Source: JBEHWX01 sp048498995
GTDB taxonomy: Bacteria; Bacteroidota; Ignavibacteria; OLB7
Assembly (NCBI GenBank): GCA_048498995.1
Contig: JBEHWX010000044.1
Location: forward strand, 1 to 44,809
Direction of reading: 5' to 3'
DNA: 44,809 nucleotides
Part shown: in pieces, positions 24,540 through 33,548 of the stretch
Layout: each line of letters starts with the position of its first letter
Position numbering within the stretch: position 1 is the first letter of the stretch
Translations under genes and position numbers: made by a program
Notes under the pieces: model-generated
Told to the model about the DNA's origin: nothing
Seen by the model: only the letters and a program-made list of their open reading frames with translations
Databases searched by the model: none

Positions 24540-25178
24540 ATGCTCGATCTTCCCGTTCCTTCCCTCCACGTCATCACCGACACGACGGTGCAGCGGCGCC
24601 ACGCGCACGCCGAGCTCGCGGAGCTGGCGATCGCCGGCGGCGCCGACGTGATTCAATACCGGAGCAAGTCGACCGATATCCGCGCGCTGATCGCGGAGGC
24701 CTCGGCCGTGCGCGAGGTCTGCCGCCGGGCCGGCGTCCCCTGCCTGATCAACGATCGGGTCGACGTGGCGCTCGCGGTCGATGCCGACGGCGTCCATCTC
24801 GGACGGGAGGATATGCCGATCGCGATCGCGCGGCGCATCCTCGGACCGGAACGGATCATCGGCGGGACGGTCAGGAACGTGGAGCATCTGCGGCAGGCGA
24901 TCGCCGAGGGAGCCAGCTATGTCGGGCTCGGCCCGATCTTCGGCACCACCTCGAAATCGCTCGCGGTGCCCCCGCTCGGCCTGGAGGTGGTGCGGGAGGT
25001 CGCGGCGGCGTCGAGCATTCCGGTGATCGGCATCGCCGGTATCACCGCCGCGAACGCCGGACAGGTGATCGCCGCCGGCGCGCATGGCGTGGCCGTGATC
25101 GGCGCGGTCTGCGCCGCCGACGATCCCACGGCCGCCGCCAGGGAGATCAGGGAGCGGATGCGAAGCGGCGTGATGTGA
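24540..25178 (+). CDS. thiE: thiamine phosphate synthase (ThiE/TenI family)
   Basis: A 212-residue TIM-barrel protein. ThiE couples the pyrimidine and thiazole moieties of thiamine, releasing pyrophosphate. Family motifs seen: HVITD at the start, GGADVIQYRSK (where the Arg and Lys bind phosphate), LINDRVDVALAVDADGVHLGRED, YVGLGPIFGTTSK, PVIGIAGI, and GVAVIGAVCA. The complete set and the QYRSK/GREDMP pattern favour real ThiE over the aminase-like TenI, but TenI cannot be excluded because no other thi genes are nearby. The ATG at 24540 is chosen as the first codon before LDLPVPSLHVITD; the ribosome-binding site is poor. It converges with the ZIP transporter gene. Confidence 0.85.
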   Translation: MLDLPVPSLHVITDTTVQRRHAHAELAELAIAGGADVIQYRSKSTDIRALIAEASAVREVCRRAGVPCLINDRVDVALAVDADGVHLGREDMPIAIARRILGPERIIGGTVRNVEHLRQAIAEGASYVGLGPIFGTTSKSLAVPPLGLEVVREVAAASSIPVIGIAGITAANAGQVIAAGAHGVAVIGAVCAADDPTAAAREIRERMRSGVM

Positions 25179-25297
25179 CCCGATATCCCCGGGAATGTGG
25201 CGCCGCTCGTCGATGCGTGCTCTCGCGGCAGGGCGGCGTTGACGGCCGAGTCCGTGTCGGCGCCATGCCCTGGTGCAGGGCGCATTCCCTCGCCGGA

Positions 25298-26074
25298 TCA
25301 GATCACCATTCCCAGGATGAGAAACAGAAGGAACCCGATGAAGAACGCCGAGGTGAGCAGCGGCGTCTCCGGCTCCTCATGCGCTTCCCTGAGCAGCTCC
25401 TCGGTGACCAGGTACAGCAACGCGGACAATCCGAATGAGAGGACGATCTCGAGAACTTCCGTCGAAAGGCGGGCTGAAAGAGTCGTGCTGATGACCGCCC
25501 CGACGAAGAAGAGCGTGCCGGTGCCGGCCACGAGCAGGATGATGGTTCCCCGCGAGATGCCGCTTCTGACGAGCGAGGTGCCGGTGGCCAGTCCCAGCGA
25601 GAGGATCTCGACGGCCAGCGCGGCGGCAAGCATGATTCCCTCCTTGTCGCCGGCGGCGAAGCCGATGCCGAGCAGCAGGCCGTCGATGAAGATGTCGATG
25701 GCCACGCCGGTCAGAAGGCCATAGGGAATGGCGCCACGCGTGCTCTCCCTGCCGGGCACCTTCTCCGAAAAATGTTTGATCAGCGTCATCGCGATGATGC
25801 CGGCACCGAAGCCGATGATCACCTCCAGTGGCGCGTGCCGCTCCCGGATATCCGGAAGAAGCTCGACGGCCACGACGGAAAAGATGACGCCGCCGGCGAA
25901 ATGAAGGATGGCGCTGGTAAGCCTCGGTCCGGCGGGGCGAAACGTGGCAATGATCCCACCGAGGATCATGCAGGCAACCGGTATCAACCCGAACAGGAGC
26001 ATAACGACCGCGTTCGATCTCTTTGTTCCGACTGTCTGGGATGCCTGAAGCAAAGGAAGGGCCGACATGCTCAT
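25298..26074 (-). CDS. ZIP-type divalent metal transporter
   Basis: A 258-residue inner-membrane protein with about eight helices. The helix with HFAGGVIFSVVAVELLPDI, the DGLLLGIGFAAG helix and the late SALLYLVTEELLREAHEE helix are the pattern of the ZIP family, whose members carry Zn2+, Fe2+ or Mn2+. The usual metal-binding His/Asp pair of helices IV and V is partly altered (IDIFIDGLLLG), so the metal and direction are uncertain. It reads toward thiE and is followed by it at 119 bases. No Fur- or Zur-like box was recognised. The start ATG at 26074 is followed two codons later by a second ATG, and neither has a good ribosome-binding site. Confidence 0.8.
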   Translation of the reverse strand: MSMSALPLLQASQTVGTKRSNAVVMLLFGLIPVACMILGGIIATFRPAGPRLTSAILHFAGGVIFSVVAVELLPDIRERHAPLEVIIGFGAGIIAMTLIKHFSEKVPGRESTRGAIPYGLLTGVAIDIFIDGLLLGIGFAAGDKEGIMLAAALAVEILSLGLATGTSLVRSGISRGTIILLVAGTGTLFFVGAVISTTLSARLSTEVLEIVLSFGLSALLYLVTEELLREAHEEPETPLLTSAFFIGFLLFLILGMVI

Positions 26075-26122
26075 CGGCTCGTGATGCGATAGGTGGGAAC
26101 GTGAGAAGGGGAGCGATATGCT

Positions 26123-27031
26123 TCAGAGGGGGAACGCGTAGAGGTCGTAGCCGCCGCAGCCGCCGGGGCGGTTGGAGGCCAGATAGAGCGTGGCGCCGAG
26201 GACGTAGGGAGTGAAGTCGTCCGACTCGGAGTTGTAGGGGCGTGGAAGCCGCTCGCGTCCGGCCGCGCCGGCGCTGGAGGTGAAGATGTCGAAGCCGGCG
26301 CTGTCGGTCTTCGCGGCGAAGTAGAGCTTGCCGCTCCGGGCATCGAGGAAGGGGGAGAGCTCGTCCCCCGCGGAGTTGACGGCGGGGCCGGCGTTGCGCG
26401 GCGTGTCCCACGCGCCGCTCGGGAGCCGGTCGGAGATCCAGATATCGGTGCCGCCGAAGCCGCCGGGGCGATCGGAGGCGAAGTAGAGATGTTGCGCGTC
26501 GGGGGTCACGTAGGGCTGGCCGTCCCACGCCGGGGAGTTCACCGCCGCGCCGAGATCCACGTATCCCCCCTTCTCACCGCCGATCACCGCGAAGAGATCG
26601 CATCCTCCCACGCCGCCGCTCCGTCCGCAGATTCCCACATAGGCGATCGTCCGGAACGGGGAGCCGGGAGGGGCCACCGCGAGCGTGGCGGCATCTTCCC
26701 GCTCGAGTCCTTCCAGAATCGTATAGGCGCGGGGGGCATCCCATTCGCGCTCGAGCCGCATCGAGAAGTAGAGGCGGGTGGGGCGCACCGGCTCGTACTG
26801 ATCGCGCAGGCCGCCGCGGCCGCTCTCGACGCGGTTGCTGGTGAAGATCAGCATCGCCGTGTCGGTCGGCACCGGCGCGTACTCGTCGTACGGGGAGTTG
26901 ACGGTCGGCCCCACGTTGCCGAAGGTCTCGATGCCGCCGCAGCGTCCGGTGGCGCAGCCGGCCACCATCGCCAGGGCCACCAGCGACAGGGTCGCCAGCG
27001 CCAGGGTCACCAGGAGCCGGGGAAGGATCAT
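26123..27031 (-). CDS. PD40-like beta-propeller lipoprotein
   Basis: A 302-residue lipoprotein: the N-terminus MILPRLLVTLALATLSLVA ends in the lipobox VAGC. The rest is made of WD40-like (PD40/TolB-type) propeller blades of the repeated form HLYFASDRPGGFGGTDIW, KLYFAAKTDSAGFDIF, LYLASNRPGGCGGYDLY, with PVNSxxDE-type openings. Such modules are common in OmpA-like outer-membrane proteins of Bacteroidota, but here no OmpA domain follows. Anchored to a membrane, most likely outer. Function unknown. The internal ATG at 27031 is favoured by the signal peptide; the upstream extension is not protein-like. It is 48 bases from the ZIP gene on the same strand, so a shared transcript is possible. Confidence 0.75.
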   Translation of the reverse strand: MILPRLLVTLALATLSLVALAMVAGCATGRCGGIETFGNVGPTVNSPYDEYAPVPTDTAMLIFTSNRVESGRGGLRDQYEPVRPTRLYFSMRLEREWDAPRAYTILEGLEREDAATLAVAPPGSPFRTIAYVGICGRSGGVGGCDLFAVIGGEKGGYVDLGAAVNSPAWDGQPYVTPDAQHLYFASDRPGGFGGTDIWISDRLPSGAWDTPRNAGPAVNSAGDELSPFLDARSGKLYFAAKTDSAGFDIFTSSAGAAGRERLPRPYNSESDDFTPYVLGATLYLASNRPGGCGGYDLYAFPL

Positions 27032-27235
27032 GGCCGATTCGCCGGCGGCGTGGCGGCGTGGATGAGATCGCCCGGAGGATGTTCGCGTCGGATTGATCGG
27101 CACGGAGGCTCGCAGAGTTGGCCGTTGACGGAAGCGCATCGCCGCTCTCGTGGAGCCGGCATCGCATGCATCGCCGGCATCGTGTTGACCGATCGCGCGA
27201 CGTGGCTCGGCGCGACATGGATCGGCGCGGAGCCC

Positions 27236-27272
27236 GCAAAAATAAAAGCCCCCGTCGAATAGAGACGGGGGC
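27236..27272 (-). terminator. intrinsic terminator after hslU
   Basis: Read on the minus strand, the 9-bp stem GCCCCCGTC/GACGGGGGC (27248-27256 with 27264-27272) is followed by TTTTATTTTTG, a classical U-tract. It is about 32 bases beyond the hslU stop. Confidence 0.85.
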
Positions 27273-27303
27273 CGTGACATTTCTGAGATCGCCATGCGCC
27301 GGC

Positions 27304-28719
27304 TCAGAGCACGTAGCGGCTCCGCTCCTCGCTGTCGACGATATCGCGCAGACGCTCGCGCACCATCTCCGGCGTGACCGTGATGGTCGTGCTCGGATCC
27401 ATGTCCGGCGCCTCGAAGAGGATATCCTCCAGCAGCGCGGTCAGCACCGTGTGCAGACGACGCGCGCCGATGTTCTCCACTTCCTCGTTCACCTCGGCGG
27501 CCACGCGCGCCAGCTCCTTGATGCCGGAGTCGGTGAAGATCAGGTTGATCCCCTCGGTGGCCAGCATCGCGCGGTACTGCTTCACCAGCGCGTTCTCCGG
27601 CAGGGTGAGGATGTCGACGAAGTCGTCGGCGGTGAGCGAGTCCAGCTCCACGCGGATCGGGAAGCGTCCCTGAAGCTCCGGGAGCAGATCGCTCGGCTTC
27701 GAGATGTGGAACGCGCCGGAGGCGATGAACAGAACGTGGTCCGACTTCACCGGGCCGTACTTGGTGTTGACCGTCGAGCCCTCGACGATCGGGAGCAGGT
27801 CACGCTGGACTCCCTCGCGGGAGACGTCGGGACCGGATCCGCCGGAGCCGCTGTTGCCGGCGATCTTGTCGATCTCGTCAAGGAAGACGATGCCGGAGTT
27901 CTCGACGCGCTCGACCGCCTCGCGCATCACCGCGTCGTTGTCGACGAGGCGGGAGGTCTCCTCGGCGGCCACGATGCGGCGTGCCTCGGAGATCGGGACT
28001 CGGCGATGCACGGTCCGCTTCGGCATCATGTTCCCCATCAGGTCCTGAAGCTGGCGTCCCATCTCGTCGCCGGCCAGGGAGGAGAACATCGAGCCCATCT
28101 GGCTGGAGTAGCTGTCGTCGGCCATGTCGAGCTCCACCTCGCGGGTCTCGAGCTCGCCGGCGCGGAGCGCGCGGCGAAGCTCCTCGCGCTCCCGCTGGAA
28201 CTGCGCCGGATCCTGCTGCGGCGGCTGCATCTGCATGCCGGGCATCATGAAGGGGGTCATCGCGAAGGCGTTGTCGCGCGGCTGTAGCAGATCCAGCAGG
28301 CGCTCCTCGACCTGCTCCTCGGCGCGCTCGTGCATCCTGACCGCGTGCTCGGCGCGGACCATCGCCACGCCGATCTCGGTCAGGTCGCGGATGATCGACT
28401 CCACGTCGCGGCCGACGTAGCCGACCTCGGTGAACTTGGTGGCCTCCACCTTCAGGAAGGGGGCGTTGGCCAGGCGGGCAAGGCGCCGGGCGATCTCGGT
28501 CTTGCCGACGCCGGTCGCGCCGATCATGATGATGTTGTTCGGCATGATCTCCTCGCGCATCTGGCCGGCCACCTGCTGGCGGCGCCACCGGTTGCGGAGC
28601 GCGATCGCGACCGAGCGCTTCGCGTTGTGCTGGCCGATCACGTATTTATCGAGCTCGGCGACGATCTCGCGGGGAGTAAGAGCCTGGATCGCCGACCATT
28701 CGTTCAGAGAGGCGTTCAT
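27304..28719 (-). CDS. hslU: HslU, ATPase subunit of the HslUV protease
   Basis: A 471-residue AAA+ unfoldase of the ClpX-like type. Walker A GATGVGKT (about residue 67) and Walker B IVFLDEIDKI (about 275) are intact. GYVGRDVES is the HslU pore motif, and between them lies the I-domain insertion (about 110-240), Met/Gln-rich here. The C-terminus ERSRYVL corresponds to the tail that docks in HslV. HslV, the peptidase partner usually just upstream, is not within the window, so it must lie elsewhere. The start ATG at 28719 is preceded by AGGAACAGCTCA; the family start (LTPREIVAELDKYVIGQ) agrees. Ends in a strong terminator. Confidence 0.95.
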   Translation of the reverse strand: MNASLNEWSAIQALTPREIVAELDKYVIGQHNAKRSVAIALRNRWRRQQVAGQMREEIMPNNIIMIGATGVGKTEIARRLARLANAPFLKVEATKFTEVGYVGRDVESIIRDLTEIGVAMVRAEHAVRMHERAEEQVEERLLDLLQPRDNAFAMTPFMMPGMQMQPPQQDPAQFQREREELRRALRAGELETREVELDMADDSYSSQMGSMFSSLAGDEMGRQLQDLMGNMMPKRTVHRRVPISEARRIVAAEETSRLVDNDAVMREAVERVENSGIVFLDEIDKIAGNSGSGGSGPDVSREGVQRDLLPIVEGSTVNTKYGPVKSDHVLFIASGAFHISKPSDLLPELQGRFPIRVELDSLTADDFVDILTLPENALVKQYRAMLATEGINLIFTDSGIKELARVAAEVNEEVENIGARRLHTVLTALLEDILFEAPDMDPSTTITVTPEMVRERLRDIVDSEERSRYVL

Positions 28720-29140
28720 TGAGCTGTTCCTGGAACCGATGATTTGTTCTCGTGCGTTCGTTGCGCGCGCCGACGGGCGTCGCGCCTGCTGATGCCGTGC
28801 CTCGGGCGCGGCGCCGCGACCGATGCCGGCCGCCCGTGGCGCCACCTTCCCATCGCCGGCGGGCATGCCTCCACACGTGGGAGATGCCGGAGCCGCGTGC
28901 CCGGCGGGGCACCCATGGAGGCGGACGCGAGGGCGGGGCCTCCGGGTAAGGGGGCCAAAGATAGCGATGCCCCCGCTCCCGGACCACGGAAGAATCGGCG
29001 ATCGTCCCGACGCGATCGCTCCTCACCGGCCACGCGATTCCGCGGGGAGCGCCGGCTGATGGCGGGGGAGAAATGACGATGGGCCGGGAGGGGGGTGCCT
29101 CGGCACGCCCTCTCCCGGCCCATGACGTTCGGACTCCGGC
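28720..29140. other. 421-bp intergenic between hslU and rpoN
   Basis: No gene. It contains the rpoN terminator hairpin near 29079-29123. The rest (28720-29078) is GC-rich and presumably holds the hslU promoter. No clear -35/-10 pair can be picked. Confidence 0.5.
29079..29123 (-). terminator. long hairpin downstream of rpoN
   Basis: ATGGGCCGGGAG (29079-29090) pairs fully with CTCCCGGCCCAT (29112-29123), and the inner part can add GTGC/GCAC. Minus-strand text after it reads CGTCATTT. It lies 17 bases after the rpoN stop. Confidence 0.6.
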
Positions 29141-31168
29141 TCAGAGTGCCCGACGAAGGCGGGCCACCGGAATATTCATCTGCTCGCGGTACTTGGCCAC
29201 GGTGCGCCGCGCCACGTTGAAGCCCGCCTTCTGCATCGACTTGCTGATCGCGTCGTCCGACAGCGGATGGCTCTTGTCCTCGGCCTCGATCATCTCGAGG
29301 ATCCGCGACTTGACGATCTTGGTCGAGACCTCCTCGCCCGAGGTGGTCTCCAGCTTCTCCGAGAAGAAGTAGCGGAGCTCGAAGGTGCCGTAATCGGTCT
29401 GCGAGTACTTGCCGTTGACCACGCGGCAGACCGTGGAGATATCCATCCCGATCCGCTCGGCCACGTCCTTGTAGATCATCGGGCGGATGTGGTTCGGTCC
29501 GTTCAGGAAGAACTCCATCTGCAGGTCGACGATCGCGCGCATCACCTTCATCATCGTCTGGCGGCGCTGCTGGATCGAGGCGATGAACCACTTGGCGGCC
29601 TCGAACTTCTCGCGGAGGAACTTGCGCGTGTCCCGGTCGATGCCGTTGCGCTTGGCGTTGCCGCGGCGCATCAGATCCTGATAGGCGCGGCTGATCCGGA
29701 GCGACGGGATATGGCGGTCGTTCGGGATGATCATGAAATCCTCCCCGTCCCGCTCGATGATGAAGTCCGGGGTCAGATAGTTGTCGTCGACCATCGAGAC
29801 CGATCCCTCGCCCGGCTTCGGGTTGAGGGTGCGGATCACCTCGATCGACTCCTTCAGCTCGTCGGTGGAGCACCCGATCTTATGGCAGATCTTCTCGAAG
29901 TGCTTCATCGTGAACTCCGTGTAGGTCTCCTGGATCACACGGAGGGCCAGCTCGTGGTACGGGGATTTGGCCCGCTCCAGCTCGAGCTGAATCGACAGAC
30001 ACTCTCTCAGGTCGCGGGCGCCGATGCCCGGCGGGTCCAGACGCTGGATCCGCTGAAGGATCCGCTCGGCCTCCTCAATCGAGAAGATCGGCTCGATGGC
30101 GGTCTCGGTCTCCGGGGCGAGCGTGGCCGTGGCCACGCCGTCGGTCATCTGCAGCGTGCCGCCGGCGGCCGGCGGAGCCGGGCTGAACGCGGAGGTTCCC
30201 TGCTCCAGCAGCTTGGCCAGATCCTCGATCGACAGGCGCGACATCTCCTCGAGCGAGAGGGTGGGGGCCTTCGTCTCGGCGACCATGGTCTGGGTGGCCT
30301 CGCCGCCGTGATGATCGCTTCCGTTGCGGCCTCCTCCACCGGAGGGGCGGGCAAAGCCGAGATCGTCGTCGTCGAAGCTCACCGAGAAGGCGTCGATCGG
30401 AACGTCCTCCTCCTCATCGTCGGATTTCTTCCGGCGGCCGAAGAGCTCCTCCTCTTCCTCATGAAGGATATGGGCCAGCAGGCGCTCGCGGCCGAACGGC
30501 TCGTCGCCGACGATCTCCTCGTAGGCGTCGAAGTGTCCGTCGCCGAGCTGATGGTCGCCGGCCTGCTGGGCGCGGAGCTCGGCGTTGCGCCGGGTGGTTC
30601 CGAGAAACTTGTTCAGGTCCTCCAGGATCTCGCCGAGATCGCGGCGGAGGTAGCCGTCCTCGTCGATATTCCCGATAATCTCCTCGGCCAGGGCCAGCTC
30701 GTCCTCGCTCAAGAGCTGGACGCGGAGCTGCTCCAGCAGCTGATCGCTGAGCGACTGCTCGGCGCGCTGCGGGATCTCTTCCTGTTCCTCGTTATCGGGG
30801 CCGGTGAAGGTGGGGGCTTTATATCCCTCGTACTCCTCGGAGATCGCCTCGTCCCAGTTGTAATCCAGGGAGTTGAACTCCTCCTGCGTCGTCGGCTGCT
30901 CGATCTGGGGAGTATCGCTCCCTCCGGAGCCCCCCTCATCGGAGGAGTCGCTGGCGCGCTCGGTGTACGGGGTGGTCTGATCCTGATCGAGCTCGTTGTC
31001 GACTTCCTGAATGGTTTCAGAAAGCTCTTCGAGCATCGGATTTATTTCTATCTCCTGCTTGATGCGCTGCTCCAACGCGATGATCGGGAGCTGCAGCATC
31101 TTCAGGTATTGCACCTGCTGCGGGGAGAGCCGTTGGGCCAGGGCCTGTCGCTGCGAAAGGGAGAGCAT
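29141..31168 (-). CDS. rpoN: RNA polymerase sigma-54 factor
   Basis: A 675-residue sigma-54. Region I is Gln-rich (SQRQALAQRLSPQQVQYLKML). An acidic region II follows. The core-binding domain is split. The DNA-binding part has a helix-turn-helix and the C-terminal RpoN box ARRTVAKYREQM (about residue 655), intact. The protein is about 200 residues longer than usual. Part of the excess is an acidic, Ser/Gly-rich insertion at about 190-355 inside the core-binding part, between LGEILEDLNKFL and EAERILQRIQRLDPPGIGARDLREC. Sigma-54 needs an AAA+ activator. None is in the window. The first ATG at 31168 directly precedes the conserved start; the ribosome-binding site is weak. Confidence 0.95.
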   Translation of the reverse strand: MLSLSQRQALAQRLSPQQVQYLKMLQLPIIALEQRIKQEIEINPMLEELSETIQEVDNELDQDQTTPYTERASDSSDEGGSGGSDTPQIEQPTTQEEFNSLDYNWDEAISEEYEGYKAPTFTGPDNEEQEEIPQRAEQSLSDQLLEQLRVQLLSEDELALAEEIIGNIDEDGYLRRDLGEILEDLNKFLGTTRRNAELRAQQAGDHQLGDGHFDAYEEIVGDEPFGRERLLAHILHEEEEELFGRRKKSDDEEEDVPIDAFSVSFDDDDLGFARPSGGGGRNGSDHHGGEATQTMVAETKAPTLSLEEMSRLSIEDLAKLLEQGTSAFSPAPPAAGGTLQMTDGVATATLAPETETAIEPIFSIEEAERILQRIQRLDPPGIGARDLRECLSIQLELERAKSPYHELALRVIQETYTEFTMKHFEKICHKIGCSTDELKESIEVIRTLNPKPGEGSVSMVDDNYLTPDFIIERDGEDFMIIPNDRHIPSLRISRAYQDLMRRGNAKRNGIDRDTRKFLREKFEAAKWFIASIQQRRQTMMKVMRAIVDLQMEFFLNGPNHIRPMIYKDVAERIGMDISTVCRVVNGKYSQTDYGTFELRYFFSEKLETTSGEEVSTKIVKSRILEMIEAEDKSHPLSDDAISKSMQKAGFNVARRTVAKYREQMNIPVARLRRAL

Positions 31169-31513
31169 AACGTTGCCGGTTCAGAATGAAGAACATCGTA
31201 TCAGAGCAAGGCTCGGTACCAGGGTGATATCACATACCGTGCCAGTCAGTCTCATTGTCGCCAAACGTCACAGGCCAATATACAAACGAGATGGCGCGAG
31301 CGATCGTGAAACCGCGTGGAATCTGCATTACAGTCTTCTCATTCATCTCCGGCGACATCAGGAGCCCGCCGTCACTTCACCTCCCTCATGGTGGCTCCCC
31401 GGCACCCGGATTCCGGAAGGGGGAAACGGATAGCGTGGGCATCGGCCCGTGGCGCTCCTCCCCGCCGGAGACGCATCGGCGCGCCTCGGCGGGGAAGAAT
31501 ATCTCCATCTGGG
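31169..31513. other. 345-bp intergenic region between rpoN and the DUF3109 gene
   Basis: No gene seen. It includes a 9-bp inverted repeat (TCCCCGCCG 31459-31467 with CGGCGGGGA 31487-31495) about 20 bases after the stop of the minus-strand DUF3109 gene. This may end its transcript. The more AT-rich 31190-31340 is a probable promoter area for rpoN. No definite boxes assigned. Confidence 0.5.
31459..31495 (-). terminator. hairpin downstream of the DUF3109 gene
   Basis: A 9-bp perfect inverted repeat with a 19-nt loop just past the minus-strand stop at 31514. No U-tract. Confidence 0.3.
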
Positions 31514-32098
31514 TCATTCCCCCCGCTTTCCTTTCGCCGGCTTCTCCTCGATCCTGGCCACCAGCTCGGCATAGAACTCGGGGCCGAAGGCGCGCGTCAG
31601 CGGATCCTTGAGGAACTTGTACAGGGGGATTCCCTTCTTCTCGCCGTTGGCGACGGCCGGGCGGCACTCGCTGATCTTCTCGTAATGCAGATAGGTACCG
31701 TCGAACAATTCGTTGACGCGAATCGGGAACAGATGGCAGGAGATCGGCTTACGGAATGGAGTCTCGCCGTTGAAGTGCGCGCGCTCAATGGCGCACTTTG
31801 CAACGTCCTTCTCATAATAGACGAAGACGCAGTCGCGTTGATCGATGCAGACGGTGGCGTAGTCGCCGGGGACTCCCTCGACGCCGCCGGTCAGGCCGAT
31901 GATCCTCCGGTTGCGCTCGGCCAGGTAGGGGAGGGCGGCGGGGATCGCCTCGCGGATCAGCTCCACCTCCTCATCGGCCAGGGGGGCGCCGCGGCCGCCG
32001 GGAGTGGTGCAGCAGGCGCCCTTGCAGGCGCCCAGATCGCAGGCGAATTTCGCGGTCGCAAGCGCGCCGTCGGCGACCGTGTCGAGAATCGTGAACAT
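31514..32098 (-). CDS. DUF3109 family protein
   Basis: A 194-residue cytosolic protein that begins MFTILDTV and has the cysteine cluster FACDLGACKGACC, the mark of DUF3109, a family found mainly in Bacteroidota. Two further Cys-containing stretches (DCVFVYYEKDVAKCAIER and PISCHLFPIRV) complete a probable metal site like that of YkgJ-type zinc/iron-chelating proteins. Its biochemical role is not established. The ATG at 32098 corresponds to the family start; the open frame continues a further 23 codons upstream without family similarity. It is transcribed toward rpoN, with 345 bases between them, and is divergent from the TPR gene. Confidence 0.85.
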   Translation of the reverse strand: MFTILDTVADGALATAKFACDLGACKGACCTTPGGRGAPLADEEVELIREAIPAALPYLAERNRRIIGLTGGVEGVPGDYATVCIDQRDCVFVYYEKDVAKCAIERAHFNGETPFRKPISCHLFPIRVNELFDGTYLHYEKISECRPAVANGEKKGIPLYKFLKDPLTRAFGPEFYAELVARIEEKPAKGKRGE

Positions 32099-32412
32099 CG
32101 ATGGAATCCGGATCGTACTACAACGTATCTTCAGGTTGCGCACGGCCAAGGCAAGCCCGGAAGGCAAGACAGAATGTTACACCGTTTCGGAAATGCCGTT
32201 TGTACAATTGTGCGTCTACGTTCAAGATACGAGATGCGGTGCCCACTCCGCGCCCCAGGACTTCGTCCTCCGAGACTTCGTCCTCCGAGACTCCGTCCAT
32301 TGGTCCGGAGCGGCGCGGCTGATGAACGACCGATCATTCCAGAGAGTTCCCCGAGCCGAGGCCCGCACGATTCCGGGGAGACCCACCGCCGGCTCCCGAT
32401 TCCCTTCTCGAC
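32099..32412. other. 314-bp divergent intergenic region with 15-nt repeat
   Basis: No gene. It carries 2.6 copies of a 15-base unit (GACTTCGTCCTCCGA, 32259-32273 and 32274-32288, then a partial copy). TTGTAC near 32199 with AAGATA near 32223 gives a possible weak promoter pair toward the TPR gene. Confidence 0.5.
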
Positions 32413-33210
32413 ATGACCGAACGGAACGATCACCATATCGCCGGACATGATCTGTCCCGCACGCCGGCGAACGGATCGTCCGAGCGGGAGAGGGAATTCG
32501 CCGAGGCCATTCCGGAATATCTCCAGCCGGGATATCGCGCCCTCATGGGGGGCGACGGCGGCACGGCGATCGAGCTCTGGGAGGCGCTCTACAGCAAGTA
32601 TCCCTCGGCCGAGGTCTGCAGTCACCTTTCGCGCGCTCATTACTACCAGATCTATTTTCTCGGCCACGATCACGATCCGTCGCTGCAGGTGGAGCATGTC
32701 AGAAACATGCGGATGTGGGCCGAGCGCGCGCTGAGCCTGAACCCGAACTCCTCGACCGGCCACGCCATGCTCGCCGGCGCGCTCGGGATGCAGGCGCAAC
32801 TGACCGGTTCCCAAAAACAGATCATCTCCAGCGCCTGGCTGGTCAGGAATCACGCCGAGCGCGCGGTGCTGATCGACAACAATTCGATCGGACACCTGGT
32901 GCTCGGACGCTGGCATCGCGAGATCGCCTCGGTCAACGTCGGACTCCGGATGGTGGTGCAGCTGGTCAGCGGCAAGCTCCCGGAAGGCTCCTACGAGCGC
33001 TCTCTCTATCACCTGCGGGAGATCCTCAAGATCTTCCCGGACAACAACACGGTCTACGCCGAGATGGCCTACACCTACGAGCGGATGGGGGAGTGGAAGA
33101 AAGCGCAGGAGATGTTCCAGCAGTCGATCTCCATGCCCCTGTTCAAGCATCCGCTGGCCAGCTACCTCACCCGGCGCGCCGTCGAGTGGTTCACCAAGCG
33201 GAACCGCTGA
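32413..33210 (+). CDS. TPR-repeat protein of the RMD1-like type
   Basis: A 265-residue soluble protein of helical tetratricopeptide-like repeats. The order EALYSKYPSAEVCSHLSRAHYY, then MRMWAERALSLNPNSSTGHAML, then AERAVLIDNNSIGHLVLGRWHREIAS, and a final AEMAYTYERMGEWKKAQEMFQQ repeat is the layout of the regulator-of-microtubule-dynamics (RMDN) group. Bacterial members have no known function. There is no signal peptide. The N-terminal ~30 residues are low-complexity and polar. The start codon ATG at 32413 has no clear ribosome-binding site; later starts would lose the first helix. TauE follows 338 bases later. Confidence 0.7.
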   Translation: MTERNDHHIAGHDLSRTPANGSSEREREFAEAIPEYLQPGYRALMGGDGGTAIELWEALYSKYPSAEVCSHLSRAHYYQIYFLGHDHDPSLQVEHVRNMRMWAERALSLNPNSSTGHAMLAGALGMQAQLTGSQKQIISSAWLVRNHAERAVLIDNNSIGHLVLGRWHREIASVNVGLRMVVQLVSGKLPEGSYERSLYHLREILKIFPDNNTVYAEMAYTYERMGEWKKAQEMFQQSISMPLFKHPLASYLTRRAVEWFTKRNR

Positions 33211-33548
33211 CGCTCGCGGCCGAGGCCCACGCCGAGGCCCACGCCGAGGCACGCGCCGATCCCACGGCCGCCGTCGCGATCGCCATCCCACGCTCCGCCC
33301 CCTATCCCGTCGATCCCCGTTCTCCACGTCCTCTCCACGTCACACGCTCCATCGGCATTCGGCTTCGGGCTCCTTCGCCGGTTGACCATTTCCGGACGAC
33401 TCCGTTCGCCACGGACATCGCTCCGCCTCGTCATTGTGTAGCTGGGCATGCGGTCGCGCCGCGTCGGATGATGGCGGGGAAGATCGGGCACTCGCCGCCG
33501 TTTGTTAACTTCCGCGACTCCTCACGTCCCTTCGAATCCGACAGGCCC
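33211..33548. other. 338-bp intergenic region upstream of the TauE gene
   Basis: No gene. It starts with about two copies of a 12-base GAGGCCCACGCC repeat (33230-33253). The segment around 33480-33520 with TTTGTTAACTTCCG is the least GC-rich and the likely promoter area. Confidence 0.4.
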
